A DNA stretch of 64,000 bases, from positions 62,001-126,000 of the forward strand of contig MNCI01009556.1 in assembly GCA_015680685.1 (NCBI GenBank), in the 5' to 3' direction. The translations under genes were made by a program, and so were the position numbers. This document shows positions 1 through 11,018 of the stretch, one piece after another (position 1 is the first letter of the stretch; each line of letters begins with the position of its first letter). This DNA is from Gnetum montanum (lineage: Eukaryota; Streptophyta; Gnetopsida; Gnetales; Gnetaceae). The notes below the pieces were generated by a model, which made no database searches, had not been told where the DNA came from, and worked only from the letters and a program-made list of their open reading frames with translations.

Positions 1-870
1 AGACACCCTTCGTATCATCTGAATCCAAATGCTTATCTTGTTCAACATCTTATTTCTCCAACTAGGCCAACACAATTTATCTCACCACATTACTATTCTC
101 CACAATACTATCAACAAATTCCTCCAACACAACCACCACCTTGTGCACCTTATACTCCTTCTAAATTTCAACATTCTCATCATTTCCCTCCTTCCACATC
201 GCCACCAACTATCCCTAAGGCATATGCACCATAGCAACAACCCACAAACATCACTTATGCTACTAATGCTAATAGTAGTGGAAAGCCTTCTCAACATCAA
301 AAGCATCCTTTCTTTAAACATGACCATAAGAAGGGACAACACAATTTCGAGGCCACTATATCTTCCAACTCAGCACAGATCCCACACTGTGGTGCATCCT
401 TACCTTTGAACACAATGCCTCATGTAACTTCATCAGGGCCACCGACTAACGCTCCAACAACTATACAGCCAAATGAACACAACCATGCGAGGCATCATTC
501 GGATCCTTGCATACCATCTAATGGTCCTACACATCATAGTGGGTTAACTTGTTATCTGGGAACTACATCGCATAAAGTGGCCCACTATGCTTACTATAAC
601 CAAGTGTGTGAACCCCAATGGGATAAGTATGGACCAGTTCCAATATTTCCAACATGAAAGGATCCTCATCTTCCATTTATTAATCCTTGCATACCATTTA
701 ATGGTCACCAACATCATAGTGGATCAACTCGTTATCCAAAAACTACATCATATAAATTGTCCCACTATGCTTACTATAACCCAGTGTGTGAAACCCAATG
801 GGGTAAATATGACCGAGCCAGAATACTTTCAAAATGCAAGGATCCCAACCGTGAGTTATTAATACGTGTT
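1..870 (+). pseudogene. gag C-terminal region of element A+ (degenerate)
   Basis: Structural-protein (gag) tail of A+. Reading frames, broken by shifts and stops, give a Pro/His/Tyr/Gln-rich low-complexity protein, for example SPHYYSPQYY and PPCAPYTP near 85-160. The minus-strand copy in A- (8,554-8,766) reads SPHYHSPQYCQPMPSTQPLP, which fixes the frame. Further on comes a His/Tyr-rich segment (HYAYYNQVCEPQWDKYG near 580-640) that is duplicated in tandem here. The reading ends near 870 and a T-rich noncoding spacer follows, with no protease or RT. It belongs to the same gag family as 61,176-63,470. Confidence 0.6.
503..857 (+). repeat. Two-copy tandem duplication, 180-bp period, in gag
   Basis: Unit 1 starts at atccttgcatacca (503) and unit 2 at the same string (683). 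Both contain catcatagtgg, cccactatgcttactataac and caatggg at the same offsets. The inverted copy in A- (8,097-8,396) has only one unit, so the duplication arose in A+ or its recent parent. The units now differ at many sites. Confidence 0.8.
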
Positions 871-2698
871 TTCCTCACCTGTTTAGCTATGAGGGATATC
901 CCTCATTCTAACAAGCAGGATTAATAACCATTTTTATTTTATTTAATTTTACAACCTTTTGTTTTCCATTTTTTCATTTTTCAACTTTTTGTTTTTTTAT
1001 ATCTTTTTATGTTTTTGTAAGTAATCTCGTCAATGAATAAAACACTCATGTGGAACGTTGGTTGAGGTTTGTTCTATGTTATTAAGTCTTGAGCAATCAA
1101 TTATTTGGACAGTTAGCCCATTACATCCACTCATCCACTCTTTGAATAATAGGGCCTCTTCAAGGGTACAATGATATTCTTGATATTCTTTAAACTTAAA
1201 ATTAATTTTGTGTTCATTGTACCCAGAATGAAGAAGGATGGACCAAGAGGAAATGATTAGGTTGTGACATCAAGGGGATTTGTAAATTCTCTTTGGTGAC
1301 AACTGTGGGTGTTATCATGCAACATGGTTTTACTAAGATCCTTGTAGATATAATGAAAAATGGGAGTAAGAGTAATCAAAAAGGCACTCAAGAATCAAAC
1401 ATTATTCTAGGGGGTCCCACTGGAAAGACATGCACCCATGCCTGAAGGTTGGTGGCTTCTCTAGATTCATTAAAGTGAAAATAAAAAAGAAGAGAAAAAG
1501 AAAATCAAAAAGAAAAACAAGTGCTACAAAACTAAAATCACTCCTCCCTTGAACAAAATTCCAAGTGATCATACACCTTGTTGTTTTGGTACTCTCATAG
1601 TTGCTTATCATGAGATGAAACAATGTGATGTCACTTATTAGAGGAATGGACTTGGTCCTGATCTTGGAATGATGTGTTAATGACACCTTAATCATGCTTT
1701 AGACATAGGATGCATTGTGCCCTGGGTCAGTCACCTCATATCTCAATCTCTACGATCCCTTTCTATATCTTGTCTCATCTCACTGTTCCGACAGAGACAT
1801 TAAGTGTGGTTACACAAGGGAATTATAGGTTGGAACCTGCTTTGGGGAGGATCCACTTGTATAATTTTTGTTGTAATATTCACTTACGACATAGCTCATA
1901 GACACAATTTCTTACCCTCAACTTAATTTTTTAATTGATATTCTTTCCTTTATTATTATCCCTCTAAATTTCAACATTATGATGAATCATCACATAACCT
2001 TTTTTTCTCCCATCCGAGGTCCTTATTGATAAATACCATACCATCATAATTTTCGTGCCTTCAGAACTAGTTGAATTACCTTGGAACCCTTTAACAATCG
2101 TCCATATGTCCTTAGTTTACATCATTTAATTTCAAAAAAATATTAAAAATTTGGCCCATTCTCTAAGTGCTCTAATTTCAATGAAAATATATATGCGTAA
2201 CCCCCCTATGCTAATCAACATCATTTGCAATTGTTCATGTAGGAGAATTTTTTCAATTCCTCTCTACAACTCGCGATTGTGCATCCCTTGCTTTCATATC
2301 CATAACTCGCTCGCTGATACTTCAATTTTCATTCTGTTTAAACCTACTTGAACCTAGAGTGTTCAGCTTAGTCATGGGGGAGGGGCACATGCCGAATAGT
2401 GCATATAGTGCAAAATTTTTTTGAAATTCATCCTCACCTGAAGGACATATTTAAGGGTAATTAGTAGTAGAATTAAGAATAGCATGTGTCAAAAACAATT
2501 TCATCCCCTTAGCTATACCAAAAAATTAAATTTGGAAACCACCTAAGCAAAGATGAATCAACACTATAATATTTCATGGACATGTTCTTCCAATAATTAC
2601 CATCACACTGAGATAAAGTAAATCTATTAAGGTAAGAAGTAAGGTATAACCTAACTTTGGTAACAACCTTACTAATGATTGGTCCCGTGTGATTGCAG
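871..2698 (+). other. Internal noncoding spacer of A+ between gag and ORF2
   Basis: No coding region is recognisable. A T-rich stretch (about 925-1,030) follows gag. It then matches the inverted spacer of A- (8,100-6,192) along most of its length, for example the aatcatgctttagacataggatgc block at 1,690 against 7,350-7,380. Its beginning also matches the T-rich end of E (63,700-64,000). A run of six C at 2,200-2,206 lies where A- carries a 36-base G run on the plus strand. The conservation of this spacer between copies suggests it was part of the element family, not a later insertion. Confidence 0.65.
2668..2698 (+). promoter_or_regulatory. Branch point and 3' splice acceptor before ORF2 of A+
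   Basis: CTTACTAAT at 2,668-2,676 is close to the plant branch-point consensus. It is followed 22 bp later by gattgcag, and the ATG of ORF2 starts on the next base. A- has the same arrangement (CTTACTAAC, then gattgcag, then ATG). Conservation in two diverged copies suggests ORF2 was expressed from a spliced subgenomic RNA, as retroviral env is; that role is inference. Confidence 0.5.
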
Positions 2699-3270
2699 AT
2701 GGCCCCGAAATGTGGACAACAGGAAGGTCCTACTCAAGCTACAATCAAACGATCTTAGAAAGGTGGAAGACAAGATCCTACTAGACAACATGTAGAACAG
2801 GATGAATAATCATTCAACATTTATCAAGAAGATCCTCCTACCATACAGTCCGAGCAGGCAGAAGCAGGAGATACCCTCTCTAAAAGCAGGGCTTGGAACT
2901 TAGAGGAAACATTTGTGGTGTGACTATTGATTTCTATGTTCAAGCCATTTCAAAAGTATTAAACCTTCTGAATACAGGGCCAAAGGTTGCTCAGAACTAG
3001 CTGGACACTTTCAGAACCGTGAAATTTAATAAACTATTGACAGAGAATAAAATGGTGGTGGAAGAAAAGAGAAGGCTGACTAGGATGCCTCTATGGCACA
3101 AGCGCAAACTTACGGGCATGCCAAGGTACTCAAGGCCTTACGAGAGGAGAAACTCCAGGCCATACTTCAACACCATCAAATCCCACCTATGGAGCGTAAG
3201 AAAAGGAAAAGACACCTATGGAGTAGCCACCGCCACTAGGAACTACATGAGTTCCACCATTTTATAATCA
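2699..3270 (+). pseudogene. ORF2 of A+ with large internal deletion (plant-transposon-protein plus coiled-coil type)
   Basis: Starts ATGGCCCCGAAATGTGG right after the splice acceptor; the reading is MAPKCGQQEGPTQATIKRS followed by a stop. Other in-frame stops (TAG/TAA) replace likely Gln codons. Compared with A- (6,191-4,294) it keeps the N-terminal part up to about 2,995. It then jumps to the C-terminal coiled-coil segment (FNKLLTENKMVVEEKRRLTR near 3,019-3,080), missing about 1.15 kb. The central conserved domain is therefore gone. The copy cannot have made a full protein. Confidence 0.6.
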
Positions 3271-3419
3271 TAGGATTTTCCTTTCTGTTGTGTCTCAATT
3301 TTTTTTTGACTCCACACTGTGGCATCAATCCATTCTATCTAGTCAATAATCCCATACCTATCCACTGTGTAATCAATGGCACTTTTTCTCACTTTAACTC
3401 GAGGAAGAGTTTTCATTCA

Positions 3420-4293
3420 GTTGTGGGGGTATGATGAGTCATGAATTTTCTGGCTGTGATATCGTAGCCATGATATCACAGCCCTGTTATATTGGTAGCT
3501 GCGATATCGTAACAGTCGTGATATCGCCGCTGTGATATCGCGTACGTGATATCATGGCCTGCCTCAATTTTTATAAATAATAGGTAGCTTTCCCAGTATT
3601 AGGCATCTAGTTTAGTTCCTTAGCGAAGCTCTGGCAGTTTTCCCCTTCCAGAGATAGAATATTTTTCAGTGTCTACCCACAGTGTGGTGATTGTAATTGT
3701 ACGACATCCTTTATTCGAGTGTGACGTACTTGGACATGCACATGATTAGCAATAAATATCGAGATTACTTCATCATTGCAGAATTCACTTTATTTATTTG
3801 TTATTTAATGCTTTCCTAGTTAATATTCTCTCTCACCCTTATCTCCTAGAATCACAGAATGAGTACGACTTGATTACAAGAATTTAGGTGTGAATACATG
3901 GTAACCTAGTGGCGTACCTAGGATCTATGCTTGGTAATCCCAGTGGTAGTCTTGCATGAAGTCCAAGATGTGTATGGATGATCAAGGAACGGATGCTCAT
4001 CGCACTTAGGCTAGATTAGATTCTCTTACCCTTTTCCTCCTAGCTTAGCTTAGTTAATATTACTTTCCATTTCCTTTAGGAGTAGCATTAGGTTAGAACA
4101 CATCATACACCTCACTCTGGACTAAACCATATGTGACAAATATAATACTAGTCCATGTGGGAAGACAAAAAACTGCAACCTAAGGATAATTATCTAGGTG
4201 CCACAACTAGTCTATCTGTGAAGTTTGTCTGAATCGTGCATGAGAATGCTCGTATTCGTATGGTTGAGTGTAGGGGTACCTCGCAACTCATCA
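3420..4293 (+). repeat. Polypurine tract and 3' LTR of A+
   Basis: The G-rich tract gttgtgggggta (3,420-3,431) precedes TGATGAGTCATG (3,432), and the LTR ends ...CAACTCATCA at 4,293 (862 bp). Within U3 lies a cluster of palindromic GATATC words (about 3,449-3,565) followed by the TATA box TTTTTATAAATAATAGG near 3,573. No primer-binding site follows, so this is the 3' LTR. It matches the LTRs at 10,237-11,018 (inverted) and 60,100-61,045 at both termini. Confidence 0.8.
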
Positions 4294-6191
4294 GAAGTGT
4301 TCCTCAAGAACGTTCTTATGATTTTCCACAATGGTCAACCAAATGTTGTCTGCAACGAGCTGCTTTTTTTCTTCTTGCATGGCCTTGAGTGCCTTGATAT
4401 GCACATGAGTTTGTGCCTGTGCTATGGAGGCATCCTAGATAGCCTTCTCTTTTTCATCATCCACCCTTTTATTCTTCTTTATTAGCTTTTTTAGTTGCTC
4501 AGTTCTAAAATTATCTAGCTGGTCTACGGGAACAAATTGTAGAGGATCCCGCTATGCTTCTTGTAGGGCTACAAGCTTCTCTTGTAGTTTCTGCACCTCT
4601 ACTTCAGCATGCTCTACCCTCACCTTTATTAATACTATCTTCCCCTTCATGGAAATGAGGTTTGATTGAATTACCGTAACATCCTAAGGGATGTCAAACA
4701 GGGACATCATTACTTATGTTGTTTGGAGCAATTAATCAAGCACATCCTGATGTTCTACAGAAGTCATTGAGATTCCAGCCAAATTTTGAGCATCCCGTGC
4801 TCCTTTGAGATCTACTGATGGCAAAATAGGTACATTGAAGGATTCTTTGATGTGGCCTGCAACCACTTATGCAGCTCCCATGGAATCCTGGTGTTGCATG
4901 ACCACCACAGTGGCCCCTTCACCAATCTCTAATTGCACCTAGAAAGGTGCCATGTTTCCTGTGATCTGTTGTGAGCATCTACTTTCCCATCCTCCTATGT
5001 GAATAGACATTTCATCCCTTGTGTGATCCAGAGAAAGCATGGGCTGAATGACATCATCGATGACGAGGAAGAGGTTTGCGTCATCATGGCTTCCCCAACG
5101 AACCATCTTAGCAATGGACCTAAGATGGCTCATCAATGGTCTGTAGTATTGCAGTGGCTATTGTTCCTAGCCTATGTTGGGAACTAATTTCTCTTATTGG
5201 CTAGGATCCCTTCTTGGAGGTTGGCTGGGTCCTGCAAGTTGAGTTGCAGTTGGTCTAGCCATATGTTCTTCTTCTTGTTCTAGTCCTAGCTCTTTGCCAA
5301 TGATTTTTCTTGGAGCTGGCACCTTTATCATTCAACATATGAAGTAGTTTGGGCTTTTCAAAGGACATCATTGGTGTACCCCTGAATACTAGCACATTAG
5401 CAAAGCTTTTTGAAAAGACAAGGGAAAGGCAGTGCCATTTCCCCTATCTTTCATTCCACAAATCACCTCAAGATCTTTGTTTGTTAAATATATATGGGGT
5501 AGGTTAGCATTAACCTTTCCCATCAACACTGCACATCCTCTAGCCACATACGTTGATATTATTTTTAGGCCCTTTGTGGGAAAGAGGTGATATGTTCCAA
5601 TTTTAAAGTAAATCCTCTCTTACATCGTCAACTCACCAAATGTTTTATTTCTGCCATAAGCCCTTTCCAACCAATCCTATCACACATCTGGGTCTGAATG
5701 GTTAGATAACTGAGCAACTTCAGGCCTTGTGTTCAGAAGGTTTAACACTTCCAAAATGGCCTGCATGGAGAAATCAACTCTCACACCACAAATATTAACA
5801 ATGGTACCTTCCTCACTACTAAGCCAAAATTGGTACGTCTCTCCTAGGTACTAGGCACTACTTTCAGAGAGGGTAGGCCATAATGGGGATCCTTTGAGAT
5901 GATCCCTAATGGCCTCAGGAGTGAACTCTATAAAAGTCTCAAAGTTCAATTCCATAATCACCACAGTGAATGTGGACTTTTCATGGATGGCCTGAACACA
6001 ATCTTTGGGCAACGTGAGATGTTGTCCCTGTTTAGGCACTACAGCAACTTCTCATTCTGCCTACCTGGACCGTATGGTAGGAGGATCTTCTTGATGAATG
6101 TTGAATTATTATTCCTGCTATTCTACATGTTTTTGGATAGGATTTTATCTTCCACCTCTCCAAGATCATTTTTTCCACGTTTTGGGGCCAT
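4294..6191 (-). pseudogene. ORF2 of A-: PF20167-like 'putative plant transposon protein' plus coiled coil
   Basis: The most complete ORF2 in the window, about 1.9 kb. The start (MAPKRGKNDLGEVEDKILSK) follows a branch point and splice acceptor. The central part includes ELNFETFIEFTPEAIRDHLK (about 5,890-5,960), LERAYGRNKTFGELTM (about 5,600-5,680) and FKIGTYHLFPTKGLKIISTY. This pattern (W..ERAYG, then LFPT, then a Gly-rich end) recalls the plant transposon protein family PF20167, often found in Athila-like elements. The C-terminal part is charged coiled coil (VQKLQEKLVALQEA near 4,570-4,600). Frames shift and several TAG/TAA stops stand where Gln is expected. Its biochemical role is unknown. 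A position between spacer and 3' LTR equals that of the env-like ORF of Athila; no signal peptide or membrane segment is seen. Confidence 0.55.
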
Positions 6192-6222
6192 CTGCAATCA
6201 CATGGGCTCAAGCGTTAGTAAG
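6192..6222 (-). promoter_or_regulatory. Branch point and 3' splice acceptor before ORF2 of A-
   Basis: On the minus strand a perfect CTTACTAAC (6,222-6,214) is followed by gattgcag and then the ORF2 ATG. It is the counterpart of 2,668-2,698. Confidence 0.5.
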
Positions 6223-6640
6223 GTTGTTTTTGAAGTTAAGTTATACCTTACTTCTTGCCTTAATTAATGATCTTATGTTATCATGTGTGATATTTCCTAA
6301 AAAACTATAATAATGAATCCTATGACTTAGGTGGTTTCCCATTTTAGTTTCCTGGTATACCTAGGGATTACATGATTTTTAGGCACAATTATTCTAAGTG
6401 TTATAGTTAATTGTCCTTTGGGCGATGATAAATTCCAAAAACGTTAGGCACTTTTTGGCAATGTCCCTTCCCCACGACTAAGCTAAACACTCTAGGTTCA
6501 AGTAGGTTTAGACGGAATTAAAATCAAAGTACCAACGAGCAAGATAGAGGTTATAAAGCAAAGGTGTCACACACTTAAGTCATAGAGAAAAATTTGAAAA
6601 TTGCCCCGCGTAAATGGTAAGAAACGATGCTAAGTGTTGT

Positions 6641-6676
<36 letters not shown>
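6641..6676 (+). repeat. Homopolymer of 36 G
   Basis: An uninterrupted G run of 36 on the plus strand. At the aligned place in A+ (about 2,200, opposite strand) there are six C. Strand slippage, or a sequencing or assembly artefact, would explain it; it could fold as G-quadruplex DNA. Confidence 0.95.
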
Positions 6677-6678
<2 letters not shown>

Positions 6679-6683
6679 TCACC

Positions 6684-6790
6684 TATTTATAGGTTTAGAA
6701 GGACATGATATCACATACGATACATTGTGTATGCAATATCATGTAGGCCATGATATCGCATATGCGATATCATGGCCTATCAATGTATAG
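6684..6790 (-). promoter_or_regulatory. LTR-like internal promoter module upstream of ORF2 in A-
   Basis: On the minus strand, palindromic GATATC words (about 6,778-6,700, including GATATCGCATATGCGATATC) are followed by the TATA box TATAAATA (6,691-6,684). This is the same arrangement as in the U3 of the A-family LTRs (3,449-3,585 and about 10,960-11,000). It lies about 490 bp before the ORF2 start. It may be an internal promoter or a captured piece of LTR. A+ lacks the palindromes. Confidence 0.4.
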
Positions 6791-8099
6791 GCCCAAGGGA
6801 AAAAATCGAATTCTTAAAGATTTTCCTAAAATATATGTTGAAAACTTAGGACATGTGATACATGTCGAAGGTTGCTAGGGTAATTCCATTAATTCGAAAG
6901 GCACAATTAATAAAGATAGTGTAGATTTTATAAATAAAACCTCATATGGGAGAAAAAGGCTATGTAATGGTACATAGGAACGTTGAAATTTAGTGGGAGA
7001 ATAGTAGGGAAAGAACATTATAAAAATTTCTACTAAGGGAAGAAATGGTTTGTGTGAGTTATGTCATGAGTGAATATTACAAAAGATTATACAAATGGGT
7101 CCTCCTCAATGTAGGTTTCAACCTATAATGCCATTGTGTAACCACACGTGAAGTGTCCATGAGCACTAGAAGGGTTAAATGTAATCCACACTAACTCTAC
7201 AAAACACACACATGTAAATATCACTAGAACGAGGTAAGAATTCTATGTTACATAGGACACAAGCTACAATTACATGAACAATGAGATGAGACGAAGCATA
7301 GAAGGGATCGTAGAGATTGGGACATGAGGTAACTGACCTAGGGCACAGTGAATCCTACGTGTAAAGCATGATTAATGTGTCATTAGCCCATCATTCCAAG
7401 ATCAGGACCAAGTCCATCCTATAATCAGTGACATCGCATTGCTTCATCTCATGATGAACAACTATGAGAGTACCATAACAACAAGGCATACAATCACTTG
7501 GCTTTTTGTTCAAGGGAGGAGTGATTTTTGTTTTGTGGCACTTTTCTTTTCATTTTTTTTCTTTTCTCTTTTCTCTCTTTCTTTTTTTTGAATACAGAAT
7601 CCAGAGAAGTTGCCAACCTTTAGGCATGGGTGCATGTCTTTCCAATGGAACCCCCTAGAACAACATTGGATTTTTCAGTGCCCTTTTTGATTACTCTTAC
7701 TTCCATTTTTCATTAGATCTACAAGGATCTTAGTATGACCAGGTTGCACGATAACACCCATAGACGTCACAAAGAGAATCCACAAGTCACAAAAAATTAA
7801 TTTTAAGTTTTAAAAATGTCAAGAATATCATTGTACCCTTGAATAGAACCTCTTATTTGTAGAATGGATGAGTGGGTGTAATGCTATCACTGTCCAAAAA
7901 ATTGATCGCACAAAACTTAATAACATAGAACACATCTCAACTAACGATCCACGTGAGTGTTTTATTCATAGACGAGATTACTTACAAAGGGATAAAAGGA
8001 CAAAAACACAAGAAGATAAAAAGATAAAGAAAGAAATTTAAAAAATAGAAAAATTAAAAAAAAATTGTAAAATCAAAGAAAATAAAAAAATGGTTATTA

Positions 8100-10200
8100 A
8101 TCCTGCTTGTCATTAATATGGGGGATATCCCCCATAACTAATCTGTTAATGATGACAAGGATTAATAGGTGGAAGATGAGGATCCTTGCATGTTGGAAGT
8201 ATTGGGGCTTGGCCATACTTACCCCATTGGCATTCACACAGTTCATTATAATAAGAATAGTGGAAAAATTTGTGAGATGTGGTCTCTGGATAAAGAGTTG
8301 ACCCACTATGATGTTTAGGACCATTAGATGGTATGCAAGCATTAGGTTGTCACTCTCCATGGATGTGTTCATTGGGCCATATTGTTGTTGGAGCATGAGT
8401 TGGTGGCCTTGATGAAGTTACATGAGGCATTTGATTCAAAGATAAGGGTGCATCACAGGGTTGGACTTGTGCTGAGTTGGAGGGTGCAGTGTCCTTGAAA
8501 TTATGTTGTCCCTTCTTAAGATTATTTTTAAAGAAGGGGTGCCTTCAATGTTGCTAAGGTCTCTCATTGATGTTGGAAATAGGAGCACAAGTAGCTTTCA
8601 AAGGTTTTTTTTTTGGTGTAGACACCTTAGGAATAGTTTGTGGTGATGTAGAAGGAGGGGACAAATGAGAATGTTGAAAGTTAGGAGGGGTATAAGGTGC
8701 ACAAGGCAGTGGTTGTGTTGAAGGCATGGGCTGACAGTATTGAGGAGAATGATAATGCGGTGACATAGAGTATGCTAGTCTAGCTAGAGAAATAGGATGT
8801 TGAATGTGATAATAATTTGGATTCAGATGATATGAAGGGTGTCACCAGTATAAGGGTGGTCTCCCCCACAACTGGGATTGTTATCACTTTGATCGAACAC
8901 AGTATCTCTGTACGAAATCTAGATGTAACGTGTTTTCCCAATGTTCATGTAAATGTAACAATATTGGGCATTGGCCTTTGGGGTGATCATACAAACATAT
9001 GTTTCATTCATATGTATGATTGGTAGTTGAGCTCTTATTTTCCTTATCCCTTCTTTCCGGTTGTCTATGGATACTTTGTCCTGCTTCTTGGGTTGTCAAA
9101 ACTCTATCTCCAATAATGTTGATAAATTCTCCACACTTTTGATACGTCCATTCCAACATCTTATTGATATTTTCCTTGACCTCTTCTAATGTTTTTGTAT
9201 GGAAAATATGATGTTTCCATCTTGAGATTGGTTGATTTCTCCTTTTTATGATCATGGACCTTTTTTAAGTTAAGATTTTGGTTCTATTGATACTTTTTAA
9301 CACTCTCCCATCAAGCCATTTCTCCTTCTTCTTTTGTTACCTACGTAATAAGCTCTTGGAATTGATGGCTTCATAGTTTGTATAATTGACCTTGGGCATA
9401 CATCCCTAAGGTTTCTCTGGTTGCATCATGAAGTCCATCAATGATATGGTACATTAGCCTTTCCTCGGAAAACCCATGACCTAGACAGTTGTTTAATAAT
9501 GAATAGTATCTTTCTAAGGCCATGTCCAAGGGTTCATGTTGTGCTTATTTTTATCCTTGGATTTTTTTCCTCAAGGCAGACACTCTTGCATAGGTTGGAT
9601 ATATTTCATTAAAAGATTCTACCATTGTTGACCAATGTCATATTGAATTTGGTTTTAACGATGTATACCATACTTTCTCTTCGTCAACGAGTGTTATAGG
9701 AAAGAGTTTAAGTATTTTCCAACTATTATCAATGTTGTTCCATGTACAGGCATCATAGAAGGCTTGTAAATGTTGTTACGGATGCAAGTCATAGACTCCT
9801 AAAAAATTATAAAAGTTATTTAAATCAAGCCTGGGTAGATGGCTCTCTTTAAGATGTCTACGTGAGATTCGAACAACCTATTGTATTTGTGTTAGGCTTG
9901 TTGTGGCTAGTAGGGGTTCATTGTGATTAGGTAAGTTATGTTTTCATGTGATGGGATGATGTTGCTTTCATTCATGTTTATAAGAAACCCCCACTTTAGG
10001 TTGTGTACTCCAATCTTCATCGTCATATAGTTCGTTGGTTCTCCAATGAACTTCCTCACTAAGTGTGGCATTATCATGATCTTGTAGGAGAGGCATGGTT
10101 GTGAAATCGTGTGTGAATTTGTATGTGACTTGTTATAATTATTTTTTATAAAAGATATATCATTAATTCCTTTATAGTAACATTGTATGATATAACTAAT
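8100..10200 (-). pseudogene. gag of element A- (degenerate)
   Basis: Capsid/nucleocapsid precursor of A-, read from about 10,200 down to 8,100. The retrotransposon gag core is recognisable at about 9,520-9,370: LNNCLGHGFSEERLMYHIID, continuing into GLHDATRETLG. This equals the gag cores of B1, B2 and E at the same position. A basic linker (9,255-9,004) and the Pro/Tyr-rich tail (8,766-8,554) follow. Frames are broken by shifts and stops. No zinc knuckle could be confirmed here. The tail ends near 8,100 and leads directly into the T-rich (here A-rich) spacer, with no pol. Confidence 0.65.
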
Positions 10201-10217
10201 CTAGATAACTAGCACCA

Positions 10218-10235
10218 TCCCCAACAATGGTGCCA
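10218..10235 (-). other. Primer-binding site of A- (tRNA-Asp type, deaminated)
   Basis: The minus strand reads TGGCACCATTGTTGGGGA, one base inside the LTR. The complement of the 3' end of plant tRNA-Asp(GTC) is TGGCGCCGTTGCCGGGGA. All four differences are C-to-T or G-to-A, and three fall in CpG pairs. Confidence 0.85.
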
Positions 10236-10236
10236 A

Positions 10237-11018
10237 TGATGAGTGGTGAGGTACCCCTACACTCAACCATACAAATACTAGCATTACACATGCAATTTGG
10301 TTGAACTCTGTAGACAGACTAGTTATGGCATCTAGACAATTAGCCTTATGTCATAGTTCACTATCTTCCCACTTGGACTAGTATTAGCTTTTTCACATAT
10401 GGTTTAGTCCATAGTGAGGTGTATGATGTGGTTTCTAATCTAATGCTACTCCTAAAGGCAATGGAAAGTAATATTAACTAAGCTAGAAGAGAAAGGGTGA
10501 GAGAATATAATCTAGCCTAGGTGAGATGAGCATCCATTCCTTGATTATCCATACACATCTTGGACTTCGTGCACAACTACCACTAGGATTACCAATCACA
10601 GATCCTAGGTACGCTATTGGGTTACCATGTAGTCACACTTAAATGCTCGTAATCATGTTGTACTCATTTCATGTTTTAACATGAGTTTAAGGGTGAGAGA
10701 GATTAACTAGAAAAGAAGTAAATAACAATTAATTAAATAATTAAACTAATTGAATGCCACAATGATAAAGTAATCTCGATCTTTATTGTCGGTCATGTGT
10801 GTTTCCAAGTACATCACACTCAAATAAAGGATGCCATACAATTACATTCACCACAGTGCAATCATACACTAGGAAATAATTCTAACTATAAGAAGGAAAA
10901 ACTACAATATTTTACTTAAGGAACTAAAAACTAGATGCCTAAACTCATCTGTCTACCTCTTATTTATAGATGAGAAGATATGTTGCGATATCACGGTCAT
11001 CCAAAACTCGAGTCATCA
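10237..11018 (-). repeat. 5' LTR of A-
   Basis: On the minus strand it runs from TGATGACTCGAG (11,018) to ...CACTCATCA (10,237), 782 bp, and the primer site follows. GATATC words and TTATAAATA-like sequence lie near its start, as in the LTR at 3,432. Flanking bases at 11,019 are actat. Confidence 0.8.

Larger units (their letters stand above)
1..4293 (+). mobile_element. A+: pol-less Athila-like LTR retroelement, 3' part, ending in its 3' LTR
   Basis: Read on the plus strand it contains the C-terminal part of gag (to about 870), a long spacer, a second ORF from 2,699, a polypurine tract and a 3' LTR. The 5' LTR and start of gag lie outside the window. The same order, inverted, is found at 11,018-4,294 (A-), and its start at 60,100-64,000 (E). 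None of the three has protease, RT, RNase H or integrase between gag and the spacer. The LTR stops at 4,293 directly against the interrupted ORF2 of A-, so A+ was inserted tail-to-tail into A-. The target duplication cannot be checked because the other side is off-window; the 5 bp after the LTR are gaagt. Confidence 0.75.
6192..8100 (-). other. Internal noncoding spacer of A-
   Basis: Inverted counterpart of 871-2,698. Apart from the G run and the promoter-like block it holds A/T-rich DNA and two pyrimidine stretches (about 7,545-7,590 and, as purines on plus, 7,990-8,090). I see no coding sequence. Confidence 0.6.
4294..11018 (-). mobile_element. A-: pol-less Athila-like LTR retroelement, 5' LTR to ORF2
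   Basis: On the minus strand the order is 5' LTR (11,018-10,237), tRNA-Asp primer site, gag, spacer, then ORF2 from 6,191 down to 4,294, where A+ interrupts it. The rest of ORF2 and the 3' LTR would lie left of A+, outside the window. No pol is present between gag and spacer. The 5' LTR abuts RNase-H-like sequence of B1 at 11,019, so A- itself was inserted into B1. Confidence 0.75.

Noticed and set aside
4225-4485. An 86-codon plus-strand frame at the end of the A+ LTR
   Set aside because: It runs across the LTR end into the antisense of the A- ORF2; no family resemblance.
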